A stretch of DNA of 64,000 nt from Carposina sasakii. Its lineage: Eukaryota; Arthropoda; Insecta; Lepidoptera; Carposinidae. This document shows, piece by piece, positions 1 through 11,111 of this stretch; within the stretch, counting starts at the first letter, position 1, and each line of letters starts with the position of its first letter. The stretch lies in assembly GCA_014607495.2 (NCBI GenBank), contig CP053154.1, forward strand, positions 12,276,001 through 12,340,000, written 5' to 3'. The notes under the pieces were generated by a model. It saw only the letters and a program-made list of their open reading frames with translations. It did not search any database and was not told where the DNA came from. The translations under genes and the position numbers were made by a program.

Positions 1-438
1 TCAGGTCATTTTCAGTCGTAACGTGTCCAACAAATAATTACATGACGAGGGCATTGTGTGAAAAAACATTTGTTTTAATAGCTCTTTATTTGCCGTCGAA
101 TAACTTCTTACTCGGCCTTTATATTGTACTTTTGCGAGGTAAGTGGATGAGGGTTTTACAAAGAGTGAATTATTTTAATTTTTTACTTACACGAGATGTA
201 ATGTCTACTAATGGAAATAACATAGGTACATATATCTCAAATGAAAAGAACATTCTTGTACAACCAAAAAGTTTCCCACTTATATGAAAATGTTAAAATT
301 ACATTTACCTATATACCTACTCGTTCTTTTTATAAAGTATATATAGGTATTATAATATAGAACATATACTTATTTTTATTAGGCTGTAGTATTTACTAAT
401 CCTGGACAATCCAGCAATCAACTTTTAGACTAAGTATA
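1..438. other. No recognised gene; one good splice donor
   Basis: No protein-like reading frame stands out. A strong donor consensus (GAG|GTAAGT, GT at 139-140) follows an open stretch on the + strand, so a 5' untranslated exon ending at 138 is possible. Nothing else supports it. Confidence 0.3.
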
Positions 439-513
439 GCAATCCAGCGCGGCAACGCAGCCAGCATTTTGGGCACGCTACCTGATAACGGAGATCGGTT
501 GACCAACCTGTGA
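439..513 (+). pseudogene. LINE ORF C-terminal remnant
   Basis: A 24-codon open stretch ending in TGA reads AIQRGNAASILGTLP and onward. The core QRGNAASILGT is a motif I associate with the C-terminus of lepidopteran retrotransposon polyproteins; this is from memory and was not searched. The sequence 3' of the stop (about 524-600) recurs at 28505-28590, as expected for a shared 3' untranslated region. The piece is a severely truncated copy; the exact clade is not assignable here. Confidence 0.45.
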
Positions 514-523
514 AACTAGAACT

Positions 524-602
524 GGTCGACCGATCTACCGTATACACGGCTAGCCCCCTAAGTAGTTATTAAGTTAGTCATAGAAATTTCTACCCTTTTG
601 TA
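524..602 (+). repeat. 3' end of repeat family also at 28.5 kb
   Basis: The block containing ACCGATCT, TATACACGGCTAGCCC and AAGTAGTTATTAAG matches 28505-28590 closely. It follows the LINE C-terminal remnant directly and is probably its 3' untranslated region. Confidence 0.55.
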
Positions 603-795
603 AATACTTAATGTTCTTTGAGAAAACCAAAAGTAAACAAATTAATTATTATGGCTACTTCCTCGTTTAGATAAAACCGTAAATAAAGTTACTTTTAGAC
701 CACATCCCATAGAATATATCTATAAATCGATTGATTGATTAGATGATAGATTTTGAAATTCCAAATAGATACATTATCCATTGTGCTAATAATAT

Positions 796-1054
796 ACATA
801 CATACATATAATCACGCCTTTATCCCTTACGGGGTAGGCAGAGCACCAAGGGCTGATAGGACCACATGGTGCCACTTCTGAACAATTTTGAGGGTATAGT
901 TGAGATGTACAAGTTCGGTTAGCAGTGACAGGTGGTCAGCCCATCGCCTAAAAACACCAAAACCCTCTTGTCCCTCTACTGACTTGTAGTATACCCAGGA
1001 AGAGAAGCAGCTGTAGTATTATACGTTTTTTTCCACTCCCAGGCCAGAATAGAA
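796..1054 (-). repeat. Short retroposon with (TATG)n tail, family 1
   Basis: The left edge is an ACATACATACATATA run followed by ATCACGCCTTTATCCC. The body carries GGGTAGGCAGAGCACCAAGG, and the far end carries AGAAGCAGCTGTAGTA and CACTCCCAG. The same order of blocks is seen at 22117-22314, with partial copies at 37408-37517, 8051-8160 and 44970-45045. The (TATG)n tail marks the 3' end, so this copy is on the - strand. Confidence 0.75.
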
Positions 1055-1243
1055 GTAATAATGTGCTCATAATAAATTAATGTTTTCTTTGTTACAGATG
1101 TCCTGTCTACATAAGTAGCTACATAAACACTGTAATACCTTAATGGTATCGAACTCGTATATGAACAATGTGCCACCTTAGTGTCGAAGTGCAAAAAAGG
1201 ACGATTACTAAGTGTTTGGTGAAATAGAAGGAAAAGCGTGAAA

Positions 1244-1270
1244 ATGTCCGTAAAAGCGAGTGTCGGCTAA
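1244..1270 (+). other. In-frame upstream ORF before the first exon
   Basis: ATG TCC GTA AAA GCG AGT GTC GGC TAA encodes eight residues (MSVKASVG) and stops 12 bases before the main ATG in the same frame. If the transcript starts upstream, this short frame could reduce initiation at 1283. Other upstream ATGs lie at 1098, 1162 and 1170. Confidence 0.4.
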
Positions 1271-1282
1271 ACAAAAAAGAAA

Positions 1283-1361
1283 ATGGCCACGAAGGGCTTT
1301 GGCGGCCAGGTGATCGGCTTTTTCCTCGCAGTGGCTTTCTGCATCATTTGTCCGGAATATG
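1283..1361 (+). CDS. First coding exon, signal peptide or membrane segment
   Basis: The exon encodes 26 residues and one base of codon 27 (MATKGFGGQVIGFFLAVAFC and on). A short basic N-terminus is followed by a hydrophobic core at residues 10-23, which fits a signal peptide or a first membrane helix. The ATG sits in a good insect context (AAAATGG), and an in-frame TAA lies 12 bases upstream, fixing the start. The open frame runs into GTAAGTGAT, a strong donor with GT at 1362-1363, so the intron is phase 1. Phase-1 junctions after a signal peptide are common in secreted and cell-surface proteins such as immunoglobulin-superfamily members; that link is inference. A polypyrimidine acceptor (TTCTTTGTTACAG, ending 1097) could open this exon at 1098. 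No later exon was recognised, so the intron may fill the window. The gene is not identified. Confidence 0.6.
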
Positions 1362-1460
1362 GTAAGTGATAAACTTCATTTTGCACTAGTAGGTATTCGA
1401 GGGTATAACATAAAGGATAGAAAAGCTATGAAGCCCACTGTAAATAATCTATTTACAAAA

Positions 1461-1640
1461 TTGAGATTCAAATTCACATATTTATTTTTCAACATGGTAT
1501 GAACATTCCTGAGTTTTTTTAGAATTTCTAGATACTACCTTAAAAAAAACATGTCGAGTCTCAAATTACGTGCCCAGGTTCTTAATAGTGGGCTATATCC
1601 ATAGCTTTTAGCTTAACATACATCTTTTGTTATACCCTAA
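1461..1640. mobile_element. Degenerate palindromic MITE, family C
   Basis: The sequence keeps the right arm of the family seen at 22350-22599 and 58790-59050: a TCAAATT block, GTGGGCTAT, ATAGCTTTTAGCTTAACATA and a TTATACCCT end. The left arm is largely lost. Confidence 0.55.
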
Positions 1641-1870
1641 TTAATGTCTTTTCGGTTCACTTATTGGGACCCAATCGGTTAGGGGCAAACCTTCTAAACT
1701 CACTTAATTACATATAGAATCTTTTACCAAAGTTGTATTTTCTACAACAGCTTATGGAATTAACGCACAGTAATTGGATTATATTATATTTAAGAAAGAA
1801 TATATCTTACCTTTTGATATAGTATATATTAGTTAGGTACTTTACATTATACCATGCATATAGGTATTAT

Positions 1871-2176
1871 GTGCACCTTCCAAGCAGGAGGCGTAAGTTC
1901 GATCCCAGTTACGGACCTGTACCATTGAATTTATTTCATGTATAGATTTTAATGTTGTAAAATTGTCACTTAGCTCGTGCCTCGGAAAGCACGTAAAACC
2001 GTTGGTCCTGCGCCTGACCTCTCTCCGGTCGTATCGGCTTTCCGTTCCATCGGACTATGAGAGTAACGGAATAGAGAGTGCATCTGTGTTTGCGCACACA
2101 CTTGTGTGTGAGACATATCTCCTGCGTACCTGGCCAATCTCCGTAGGGATTGGTCGCTTTGGCCGAAATACGGTCG
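1871..2176 (+). mobile_element. tRNA-derived SINE, family 2 (5'-truncated)
   Basis: A pol III B-box-like stretch (GTTCGATCCCAG) is followed by a long body containing GGAAAGCACGTAAAACC, GGTCCTGCGCCTGA and GGACTATGAGAGT. The near full-length copy at 18293-18597 on the other strand also has the 5' half of the tRNA-like head, so this copy lacks its start. The reading frames over it on both strands are chance frames within the repeat. Confidence 0.8.
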
Positions 2177-2342
2177 GAGATCATCATCATGTACACCTAC
2201 TCCGCCTGAGGTTCTCGTCTACGCACGGTTTACCTTACGAAAGCCTCAGGCGGGAGTGCGTCATTGCTTACTACGTAGCTATGTGTGATCAAGCATGTGC
2301 TTATCTACAGGGTGTAACAAAAAGGGCAAGCTGTAGAACTTC

Positions 2343-2435
2343 CTGCCTGAATCCCTGTTCCCCATGAACTATAATCTTGCGGTCTTCAAGTCGAGAATGA
2401 ACCGGTTTCTTTTAGGCAAGCGCGCTCCATCTTAG
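2343..2435 (+). pseudogene. LINE reverse transcriptase C-terminal remnant
   Basis: Thirty codons ending in TAG read [20 protein letters not shown] and then [10 protein letters not shown]. The pattern LP.SLFP..Y.L..FK..+NR.L is the usual extreme C-terminus of Jockey/CR1-type LINE ORF2 proteins. About 55 bases of 3' untranslated region follow, ending CAAGCGTAAGCCTATTTAT at about 2491. The same 3' end appears reversed at about 7930-7952. It is a 5'-truncated dead copy, and a SINE abuts its 3' end. Confidence 0.65.
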
Positions 2436-2491
2436 ACTGCAACGGTGCTTACCATCAGGCGTGTTGTAGTCAAGCGTAAGCCTATTTATTT

Positions 2492-2757
2492 GACGGCCGA
2501 CTGGTCTAGTGGTAGGTAGTGACCCTGCCTGCGACGCCATAGGTCCTGGGTTCGAATCCCGGTAGGTGCAAACATTGATATGATGAATATCAATGTTTGT
2601 TTCCGAGTCATGGATGTTTCTATACTTATCTATGTATTTATATACCGTTGCTTAGTACCCACGACACAAGACCTTAGGGATCTTACTGTGGGACTAGGTT
2701 AATGTGTTGTGTAGTGTGTGAATATTTATTTATTTATTTATTTATTATTAAAAAAAA
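2492..2757 (+). mobile_element. tRNA-derived SINE, family 1, near full length
   Basis: The head GACGGCCGACTGGTCTAGTG carries an A-box-like stretch, and CTGGGTTCGAATCCC is a canonical B box. The body includes AATATCAATGTTTG and CACGACACAAGACC, and the element ends in a (TTTA)n tail. A - strand copy lies at 14520-14750 and a diverged one at 26045-26260. The element sits directly after the 3' end of a LINE fragment. Confidence 0.85.
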
Positions 2758-2848
2758 TGTTAAACGAAATGGTATGAAAACAGCACACTATAAAGCACCT
2801 ATCTACAATATATTATGAAACTCTAAATCACATGTTATTAATTTGTCA

Positions 2849-3031
2849 CTATCGCCCACAACTTTGTCCGCGTGAAAGGGCATTACTCCCGTGCGAATCA
2901 TACGCATAAACATTTCTCTTGAATCACTATATCTATTTAAAAAAAAATGCATTAAAATCCGTTGCGTAGTTTAAAAGATCTAAGCAAAAATATGGACAGA
3001 CAGGCAGCGATTTTGTTTTATAATATGTATG
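2849..3031 (-). mobile_element. Helitron remnant
   Basis: On the - strand this runs from a TATAAAACAAAATC-like 5' region to CACGCGGACAAAGTTGTGGGCG at the 3' end. That is the diverged lepidopteran Helitron terminus, with the final CTAG mutated. Confidence 0.6.
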
Positions 3032-4865
3032 TGGTGAAGATTGTGTGACTATGACCTGCATATTGCATTATTTTCAAGGTGTCAATAGTTGTTTATAACC
3101 TAAGAAACTATAGTATCTGACGCTGATACCTATAAAACTATAACGCATGCCTAAGTGTAGAGTAAATTACAATATACACAAATACATGTTTGCCATGCTG
3201 TTAGGTACGTGTAAAATATTAATTTGAAATATGGAATAATATGCTTGCGTTCTTATTTTTCCTGTTTTGTAGACTTCCGTGTTCTTGGATCGATATACTT
3301 CAGTTATGTAATTGGTTAAGTTCGAAAGTACTTTTTACGATCATATCATGTTTCTCCAACAAAGTTTTAATGATCTGGTAGCTATATAAAGTTAACGACA
3401 CCTGACTAAGGCTCGATTCTCGCGTCAACATATCTTTATACTTGTGTTATTTACGCATACGAAATGTGGCGGAAAACTTAATAGGATGCCACTCAGGACC
3501 ACAAAATTATAACCTATACTTAGAGCTAATAAACCAAACTACATTTTATTTGACGTGTTTTACTTTAACCAATAGTAAGTTTAATAAACTCCCTGCTCGT
3601 ATTGAAAAAAAATGGCAACTAAAGGCTTTGAAATTGAAATTTGAGAAACTTCCTCATGTTACGTAAACATCGAGAATATGTTAGATACTATTTTATATCA
3701 TTATTCGTGCGTAGAAATAAAGACGATATTTTCTTTTTACTTGGATCATGTGATATTATAGGTAGGGTAGGTAGTTAACTTCTAATATTCACACCACAAA
3801 ATAACCTGCGTCAAAGTAAAATACGAAATTCCCATTCACAAGTTCAACATAAACAACCTTTCACTGTTTTATAATAGAGTGACATAAATATGAAAAGCCA
3901 CAATCACATCGGTTACAACGCGACACCCGCTCCGGGCGTTCTTACAAAGCAAATACGGCTCTTTTCTCGTCTCATACAAAGATCAAACGCCTACAAAATA
4001 ATGTTTCCTATATTCGAATTCAAAGGGAGTTGTCTGGTTTCATGTAACTACAGGTTTTGAATCTCTTGTATCGTGTATGAGGAAGGATGTAGAATGTTTT
4101 GGAACTATTCGTAGCATCGTAGTCGATTCGTAGCACGCTTTCGTAGTAAGTGCTACAGTTTATACGGATTTTGCATTTACAATATTATACAAGCATTAAA
4201 AGCCCTAATTGACTTTAAGCTGTTTTAGTGGAAATCTTTACACTAATGCAATGCAGGAAATATTGTTAAGGAGATAAAAAAGCTGCATAGTTTATTTATG
4301 ATACGCAGATACAATTACCTTAAAATAATAAGTTTATAATCGACAACCATGTATGTCACTTATTTAATTTTTTAGCTACATACATTTATTAAAGGTACCA
4401 ACCGCTCCAATCTCAAAAAGCCGCGCGCCGTTTAGTTATGAAGCAACAAATAATGTGCTTACACGCAAAACTAAAATTGTTTCCAAAGCCAATTACCTAA
4501 AACTAGGCCCACTCCGAAATGGCGGATACATGCTTCTCTGAAAAGTTCTCTAACGTCTGTTGTAGAAATCATGTCCTGCGAATTCATATGGAACTAAATA
4601 AAATAAATGGAACAATGTTAGAGTTCCATAGACACTAGCGCCAATTTAAGAGGACTTTATAACCGAACCGAAGCGTAACAAATTTAACTGTAACAAAACT
4701 AGTTTAGGCCGGATTCACATCAAACGGCGAAAACCTCAGGTAGTGAAATTTGCCCAATGAAGTGGGTTAGATTAAATTTAATACAATTTGTTTGCGAGTG
4801 TACGACGTTTGTGAAACTTCTCGCACTCCCAAGGAATTTCAATCGGATTGTCGGTTACGTTCCAT
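3032..4865. other. No recognised feature
   Basis: The sequence is AT-rich with only short open frames (for example 3442-3666 +) that have no recognisable domain or splice context. It may be intron or old unrecognisable repeat. Confidence 0.5.
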
Positions 4866-5468
4866 TTAATTTATTTATTTATTTATTTAATAAGGTTTGC
4901 CAGCAGTTATTACAATATTCTTACGACTAAAAATAAGTGATAACAAAAATAACTAAATGCATAACTAATTAGAGGCAAACACAACATGCAACAAGATAGT
5001 AGGTAATTACAATATAAATAATAGTAATACAATATATATCAACAATATAATAGCAAAACAAAACAAAAAAAAACACAGAAGCTGACATCAATTGTAAATT
5101 TTATCTATTTTTTATTATTATTTGGAAATAAGATTAAGAGAAGTAGACAGACAGACACACTGAACATAGGAGGCATTTCAATTAAGTCTCATGACTGCGT
5201 TGCGGAACTGGCCCTCACTTGTAAAGTGAAGGTCACTCAGATGATGGCATTGGTTGTATAGTCTCGAAAGACGCGGTACTGGAGAATTTCTACCAAGAAC
5301 TGTTCTACGGAAAGGTGGCACGAATGGGTTGATCCTGCCACGAGGCAATCTCGAGGGTATTCCGAGCTTAAATTGGGCCAGTAACGTTGAGCAATCAATG
5401 TTACCCCTAAAAAGTCTGTACAGAAAAATCAGGTCAATTAGGTTTCTTCTTTTAGAAAGGTCAGTCAT
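4866..5468 (-). pseudogene. LINE 3' part: RT C-terminus, UTR and tail
   Basis: From 5468 down to 5178 the - strand is open for 96 residues. The pattern matches the C-terminal part of Jockey/CR1-type LINE reverse transcriptases: RRNLIDLIFLYRLFRG, then IDCSTLLAQ, then GRNSPVPRLSRLYN near the end. Below the stop is about 290 bases of untranslated sequence, ending in a run of AAATAAAT units at 4866-4891, the expected 3' tail. Everything upstream of this C-terminal piece is missing, as in a typical 5'-truncated insertion. A Helitron-like element begins just beyond its 5' edge. Confidence 0.75.
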
Positions 5469-5473
5469 GTATA

Positions 5474-5765
5474 TATACCATTTAATATTATAAATGCGAA
5501 AGTATGTTTGTTTGTTGCCACTTCACAATTTATTTACTCAATGAATTTTCTTGATTTTTTTCATTCATACAAATAGAAGTAAAAAGAAGGATGTGCCTAT
5601 GTTATGGATGTTTGTTACTCTTTCACGTAAAAACGGCTGGAGCGTTTTAAATAAAATTTTGTATGGAGTTAGCTGACACCCTGGATTAACACATAGGCTA
5701 CTTTTTATCCCGAGAAAATATTTTTATCCCGGATAATTTCGACATTTTGTTTTTACTGCACTTAC
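5474..5765 (+). mobile_element. Helitron, 3'-truncated
   Basis: The start has the AATATTATAAATGCGAAAG block, followed by TGTTTGTTACTCTTTCACG, AAAAACGGCTGGAGCG, CACCCTGGATTAACACATAG and ACTTTTTATCCCG. These are the same blocks, in order, as the reversed copies at 45704-45923 and 57381-57610. The CTAG 3' end is missing. Confidence 0.75.
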
Positions 5766-7660
5766 TATATTTTAGGTTTTAATTCTTTGTTTATGCACTG
5801 TACGTAACCTTATTATTTACCGCTATTATTTACCGAAACATGGAGCCCTATGAAAATAACAAAGGCTAAAAACAAAGTTTCGTAAACCGGGAAACCAAAA
5901 TGTAGCCTATTTTGTTATTAACTTGAATGCAAAATTTCAAATAAAGGAGTTTATATTATGTGACATATTAGTCGAGGGAACGTAATCGCTGAGTTGCGTG
6001 TGTCGAATTTCGGCTTCTCTAATTATATTTATTGGTCGAACAGGCCGTTCTTCACGACAAACGCAGTAAAAACCAGGCTTATATAATAAAAACGCGTATA
6101 AGGACAGATTCAACGATATGGCTAATTTTGTTTCTAAAAATTCTTATTCTTTATTGCACTACAAAAAAATATAAGTTACAGGATAAAAGAGGAGATGCAT
6201 ATACAATGACAAGCTTATCTATACAAGAGATCTCTTCCAGCAAGCCAAACAAATAAAGAGCATTTAATTTAGTAATTTCTATTTACTTAATTCAATTTAG
6301 ATTTTTTTTTTACATTTGAAAGCTAATGATTTTATTTCCTTTATATATAACTAACGGACCTGACAGACGTTGTCCTGTCCCACGCCTTTGAACTAACGTC
6401 ACCCAATTGTTTTGCCTTCCCGGATTTTCAAATTTCTAACAAATTGTTTGTATGGGAATGTAGAAAAGGAATGTTTTAGACATGTTCAGACATTTTTTTA
6501 ATAATAAATATTGAGGATACGCAGGTAATTCAACTGGCTTACGATAATTTTATTGTGTACACAGAGAATTTAAAACTAGAAAGGCAGATTTCATCGGGGC
6601 AATACAACAATTATATAAACAATGCTTTAATAGACTTGGACAAAGAAATCTATTTTAAAATTTTCTACAAGATTTTGCACTAACAGCGCCAAAAATATTT
6701 CCGGCATCTAAATTGTTTCTCGCTTAATTATTGTAGCTATCTTTAGGTCTTCATTATTCTGAGCCAGCATATTTTGATATTGATGTCGCCAAAAAGGGCT
6801 AATAAAAAATATCATATTTTTTATATTTAAATGACATGTTCTGGGCAAACCTTTCCAATTTATTTTCACGAAGTTTTGAAGTCATTAATGTTTTTGACTT
6901 GTTTTTAAAGTTAAATGTAATTGGGGTTGGTCAATGACCTGGCTTTTTACCCTGTCCTCTTGTTGATTTCGCGTTGATACTTAGATTAATGATAGGTCTT
7001 CGCTGCGGAGCGAATCATTATTCTAAGCGTTGATACTTGTGGACGCCCACGAAGAATTTTTCGTTTCCATTGGATTTTTGATTTATTGCAAGTACTGGAC
7101 ACTTCAGTGAAAAGTGGGTAAGTATAAAATTTGCACACTTCTGCTTAACCTCATGCGGGAATAATGGGCGTAACTTGATATTGATATGCGATTCTCTAAC
7201 CCAAAAAAGCTGAAAGCTAACGGTGTTAAAGCAAAACCGCGTCTTAAGTTAAACAATGTTTAAAATGACATTTGACAGCAAAATGTATGGAATAGATATT
7301 CTTATTAGATATTGCTTGCTCTAAAATGCGAGATACGAGACAATGACTCAGTAGGTACAAAATCGATGGAATTTACTGTAGGTTTTGATTATTTTCGACA
7401 TGAAACTAATTGGTTATACATGTAATAATGGCAAAGGAAATGTATTATAGTGGAAGTATATTCGTCCATGGGGGAATATGATTGGAACACCGGAACGGAT
7501 CATTAGTCACGGCAAACGAACTAAAAACATTTTGTTATCGTGCGTCTTTTCCTGTTCACTTTTTGCTAGAATTTCACCTTCCTATGGGATATAGGGGATG
7601 TTATTGAAAAAATTTTTGTTTCGTTATTTAAGATTTTTCCTTGCCAAAAGTAGTTTCAGG
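5766..7660. other. Mostly unrecognised; small Helitron-like piece
   Basis: A short block at about 6349-6400 (GGACCTGACAGACGTTGTCC) resembles the internal part of lepidopteran Helitrons. Nothing else is recognisable, and the open frame at 6032-6256 has no coding character. Confidence 0.4.
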
Positions 7661-7912
7661 TCATCATCAGCCTATTGCAGTCCACTGCTGGACGTAGGCC
7701 TCTCCCAGGGCACGCCACAAGACTGCAATGGGGGGTATTTGCCTGTAGTCACCACGCTGGGCAGGCGGGTTGGTGACCGCAGTTTGTATTTTGGACTATG
7801 TTGTCAACACGGGAGGCGCTGCTGCCCACCTCCCGGAAACCCTCAATTTCCTCGTACGATACCCACGGGCAGACATGGGGTGGTACGAATTCTACTCTGC
7901 CGGCACCACGCG
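7661..7912 (-). mobile_element. SINE-like retroposon with RTE-type 3' end
   Basis: The left edge (TCATCATCAGCC, then TATTGCAGTCCACTGCTGG and ACGTAGGCCT) is the reversed 3' end of a family with copies at 38524-38800, 39360-39623 and 41274-41496. The 5' end is the GTGGTGCCGGCAGAG block at 7912. The overlapping + strand open frames (7598-7939 and 7770-7985) are antisense readings of the repeat. Confidence 0.8.
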
Positions 7913-8050
7913 TCCAAGTTTTTTTTTAATATTAAATAGGCTTACGCTTGACCATTATTATATAAATAAAAAATTATATAAGTAAAACTTGAAGTGAGTT
8001 AAAATCGGAAACGAAACCTTATTGCGGGTTTGTTTATTTTAACATTATTT

Positions 8051-8160
8051 ACATACATACATAAAAATCACGCCTCTTTCACCGAAGAGGTAGGCAGAGA
8101 TCACGGATCTCCATTTGCTATGATCCTGGCACACTTCTTTCGCTTCATCTACTTTCATGA
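8051..8160 (-). repeat. Diverged (TATG)n-tailed repeat
   Basis: It begins ACATACATACATAAAAATCACGCC and contains GAGGTAGGCAGAGATC. This is a diverged or related version of family 1 at 796-1054. Confidence 0.55.
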
Positions 8161-8427
8161 TTATTATCATTATTATTTATAATGCAAACAAAATAAAAAG
8201 AAATGCGCATATTTTATTCAAACTTATTTAGTACAGTATTTTAAGAATATCTGAACCCAAATGCCACGAATAGTTGCCGCTTTTCCTGTTCACCGCGCGT
8301 ACAAAATGGTAAATAATATTGGAGAAAGCTTTCCTCCCTTGTTGAAATATCTTAACCAGCAAATTTTTGTTGTTCTAACGCTTTTTTAAATTTTTAAGAA
8401 TCTGTAGGAATTTCCAGTACCTAACCT

Positions 8428-8625
8428 ACTGATACGGGGCTTCACTAGAATAAACCAGCTACATCTCCTTTCGTGCATGTCGCGGGAGTCTACTAATAAA
8501 CTTGTGCATTCTTCTAGGCGATAAACTAGCAACTTACTGATAATTAACACCAGCACCCACTATGTCAAATGTGGCTATGGGACCTTCCTAATATAGCTTT
8601 CTGAAACATAGCCGTGTCTATATGT
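8428..8625 (+). repeat. Interspersed repeat, family Q
   Basis: Blocks GGGGCTTCACTAGAAT, CAGCTACATCTCC, GTGCATGTCG and GGCGATAAACTAGCAAC recur in the same order at 32678-32828 and 50571-50700. Shorter parts occur at 17103-17175, 22655-22740, 30693-30750, 39648-39700 and 61845-61945. The tail block GAAACATAGCCGTGTCTA is repeated in direct orientation at about 8762. No coding capacity or tRNA-like head is visible. Confidence 0.65.
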
Positions 8626-9275
8626 ATGTAGGGATTTATTATTGGCTAGAATTGTAGTTTGTAGTATCTTTCAAAGTTAAAAAATGGTTCAACATGGTAA
8701 TAAACAATATTAATGTGTTGCCTTTTATGACCATGCAGTAGCCACAAGGCTACCCTATTTTGGAAACATGGCCGTGTCTAATATTTCTTTAACAAAATGG
8801 TGGACACATCAAGGTAGGTATTACTTATATCCTAATAACAGAAATCTTTGCCGACAAAAACAATATTCATTAACAGAACGAAATAAGCAGAACACCTCGA
8901 TCCATTAACCACAATATTAATTCATGGCTTCGGCCAAATGAAATAAAACCGGCGGACGGATGGTCGCAATAAAACTGACCATTACCGAAGTAAACAATAT
9001 TAGAGAAAGAGTCCGGACTATAAATCTGGCCGAGAAATGCCCAGACAGCGATAGCGACCGAGCCAAATTGTGGTAAACGCGGAGTATACGAAACACGCGG
9101 TATAGGGATAGGACTTTTTATAACTGGGATGGGATAGAGAGCTTTTTTTATTAAACCCCCAATACTTTATATTAATATTTTTGACATAACCCTTTGACCT
9201 TTTATGTTATTATTCGTACATTTTTATGCGAAACATAAGTCTTTTATGTGATTTTACGTAACGTACTCGTATCTA
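8626..9275. other. No recognised gene
   Basis: Apart from the repeated GCCGTGTCTA block near 8770, no feature is recognised. Confidence 0.4.
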
Positions 9276-9346
9276 CTAGCGGCCGCCCACGACTTCGTCC
9301 GCATGACCTCGCATTGCACCCGTGCGAAGCCGGGGCGGGTTGCTAA
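9276..9346 (-). mobile_element. Helitron 3'-end fragment
   Basis: The + strand reads CTAGCGGCCGCCCACGACTT, then CGTCCGCATGACC and GTGCGAAGCCGGGGCGG. This is the reversed, GC-rich 3' terminus of the lepidopteran Helitron seen at 54921-55126, including the terminal CTAG. Confidence 0.65.
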
Positions 9347-10727
9347 TATTTTTCTACGTAAAAACCACACTTAGCAACACATTCCGATTCATTTTTATAT
9401 TATAGAAGAGGTTTACTTACGTTTCACAATTTTTTTGCGGTTATTTTCTGTTCCCTAACCATCAAACACATTTTTAGGCACAAAATATACCTAAACTAAA
9501 TAATCTGCAATTAGTTAAATCTACAGTTAAATATGTGGTGTACCAGCAATGAGGCTGAAATATGCAAAACAGTTGTAAACCCACGTTCACTTTTTACCTG
9601 CGTTTAAACATAAGTACTTAATGGTCACAAAAAGATAAACATAATTATTTTTTGGCGGTGTTACACTGTTTTTTGGATTTGAAAAATAATAAAATTCTTT
9701 AATGCACACAAAATGTTACAATAAAAGCGTGTGCTTATCTCTGCAAGAGATTTATACCAGCCAGCATACCACCATCACCACTTGACTAAACCATTGTACA
9801 ATACAACCCCGAAATATATTAATTTCTGGTACAAGAGTCGTTACTTCTAATTAGTGTTGTCCTAATTTTAATTCAGAAAATTCACGTTAATTATATTCAG
9901 AAATTACAAGTCTTTATGATCAATACAGCCTTTTGTCCTATAATTACGATATGAATTTTCACTATCATGGAAAATTAATTCTCTTCTGTTGCTTACGACG
10001 CTCTGTGTGGGACGTTCCTAGCGTGGATAAAAGCTCCGACTAAGATTTATGGGCATAATGCGATATATAAGAAACGAGACAACAACACTGGTATTTCTGA
10101 AAGAAATCTGTAGATATAAGCTGGCCATAGCGCATTATTTTTGCGAATCATTAAACTAAGTACTTATATATTTTTAATGCAACTGAAAACAAAATATAAG
10201 GTGTACTTTACTTGTGTTACATATCGTGTACTTTACTTGAGGTATCGCTGGGAATTACGATATTCATAAAACGCAAAAAGGAACATAAATAATGCAAGTA
10301 GGAAGTTCCTAAAATACTCCTAAATGTAACAAGCCTTAACAAATATAACCTTGCAAAAGAAAACGGAAATATGGAAGCAGGCCTGGTAGATGTTTAGATA
10401 AACGTTAATCTAACTTTCTTCGACTTCATATAACTTTTCTTGTTATGTATTCACATGAACATATTTTACGAGATCTATGAATAATTATGGCGGAATCGAT
10501 GTATTTAGTACGGAAAGGAAACTTAGTTATTTATGGGCGTATACGTACAAGTACTAATACGTTGCTTTATTCTTGAAGAAAAATGTGATAACCTAATTGT
10601 TCCTTTCGTACTTTTGTAACAAGTAATAGTTTCCCATTTCGAATCAATCAATGCTAGGGTAAAGTATAAGAAAGTACTCGAAAAGTTTCGATATGTACCT
10701 AATGAAGTAGCAATTCATTCGTTTATA
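9347..10727. other. No recognised feature
   Basis: AT-rich sequence with no long frame, no clear terminal repeats and no recognised family match. Confidence 0.45.
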
Positions 10728-11111
10728 CAGGGTATAAAAAGACAACAATGTTTTTTTAATACCTCGTATTCTTTGTACGGTTGCAATTTTTTCTTCTATG
10801 GAACCAACCCTGGGAAATGACAAAAAAAAATATGAAAAAATACTGTAATTTTATTACAAACAATCTATTCGTTTGATGCGCAAAGTTCAAATGTAACATT
10901 ATAACATTTTGAAATGGTATCTTTGAAAAAAATGTTAGTTAACCGATTTCAGATAGATTTATGTAAAAAAAATGCTTATATTAATGTAACTTTGGACCTC
11001 AATATCTTGGAAACCCGTGGTTTCCCAGGGGTGCTTCCATAGAAAAAAATGATCGTGATGTTACAAAGAATACGAGGCATTGATAGAACAAAGATGTCTT
11101 TTTACACCCAG
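10728..11111. mobile_element. TA-flanked MITE with long inverted ends
   Basis: The left end CAGGGTATAAAAAGAC and the reversed right end CTGGGTGTAAAAAGAC match, and similarity continues inward for about 75 bases through CCTCGTATTCTTTGTA. TA flanks both sides, as in Tc1/mariner-type insertions. The 384-bp element has no coding capacity. A second, incomplete copy starts at 11661. Confidence 0.85.

Noticed and set aside
1963..2367. A 134-codon + strand protein and its antisense partner
   Set aside because: Most of the frame is the body of a tRNA-derived SINE that is also present, reversed, at 18293-18597.
7598..7985. Two overlapping + strand proteins
   Set aside because: Both read antisense through the SINE-like repeat with the RTE-type 3' end, and similar frames appear in its other copies.
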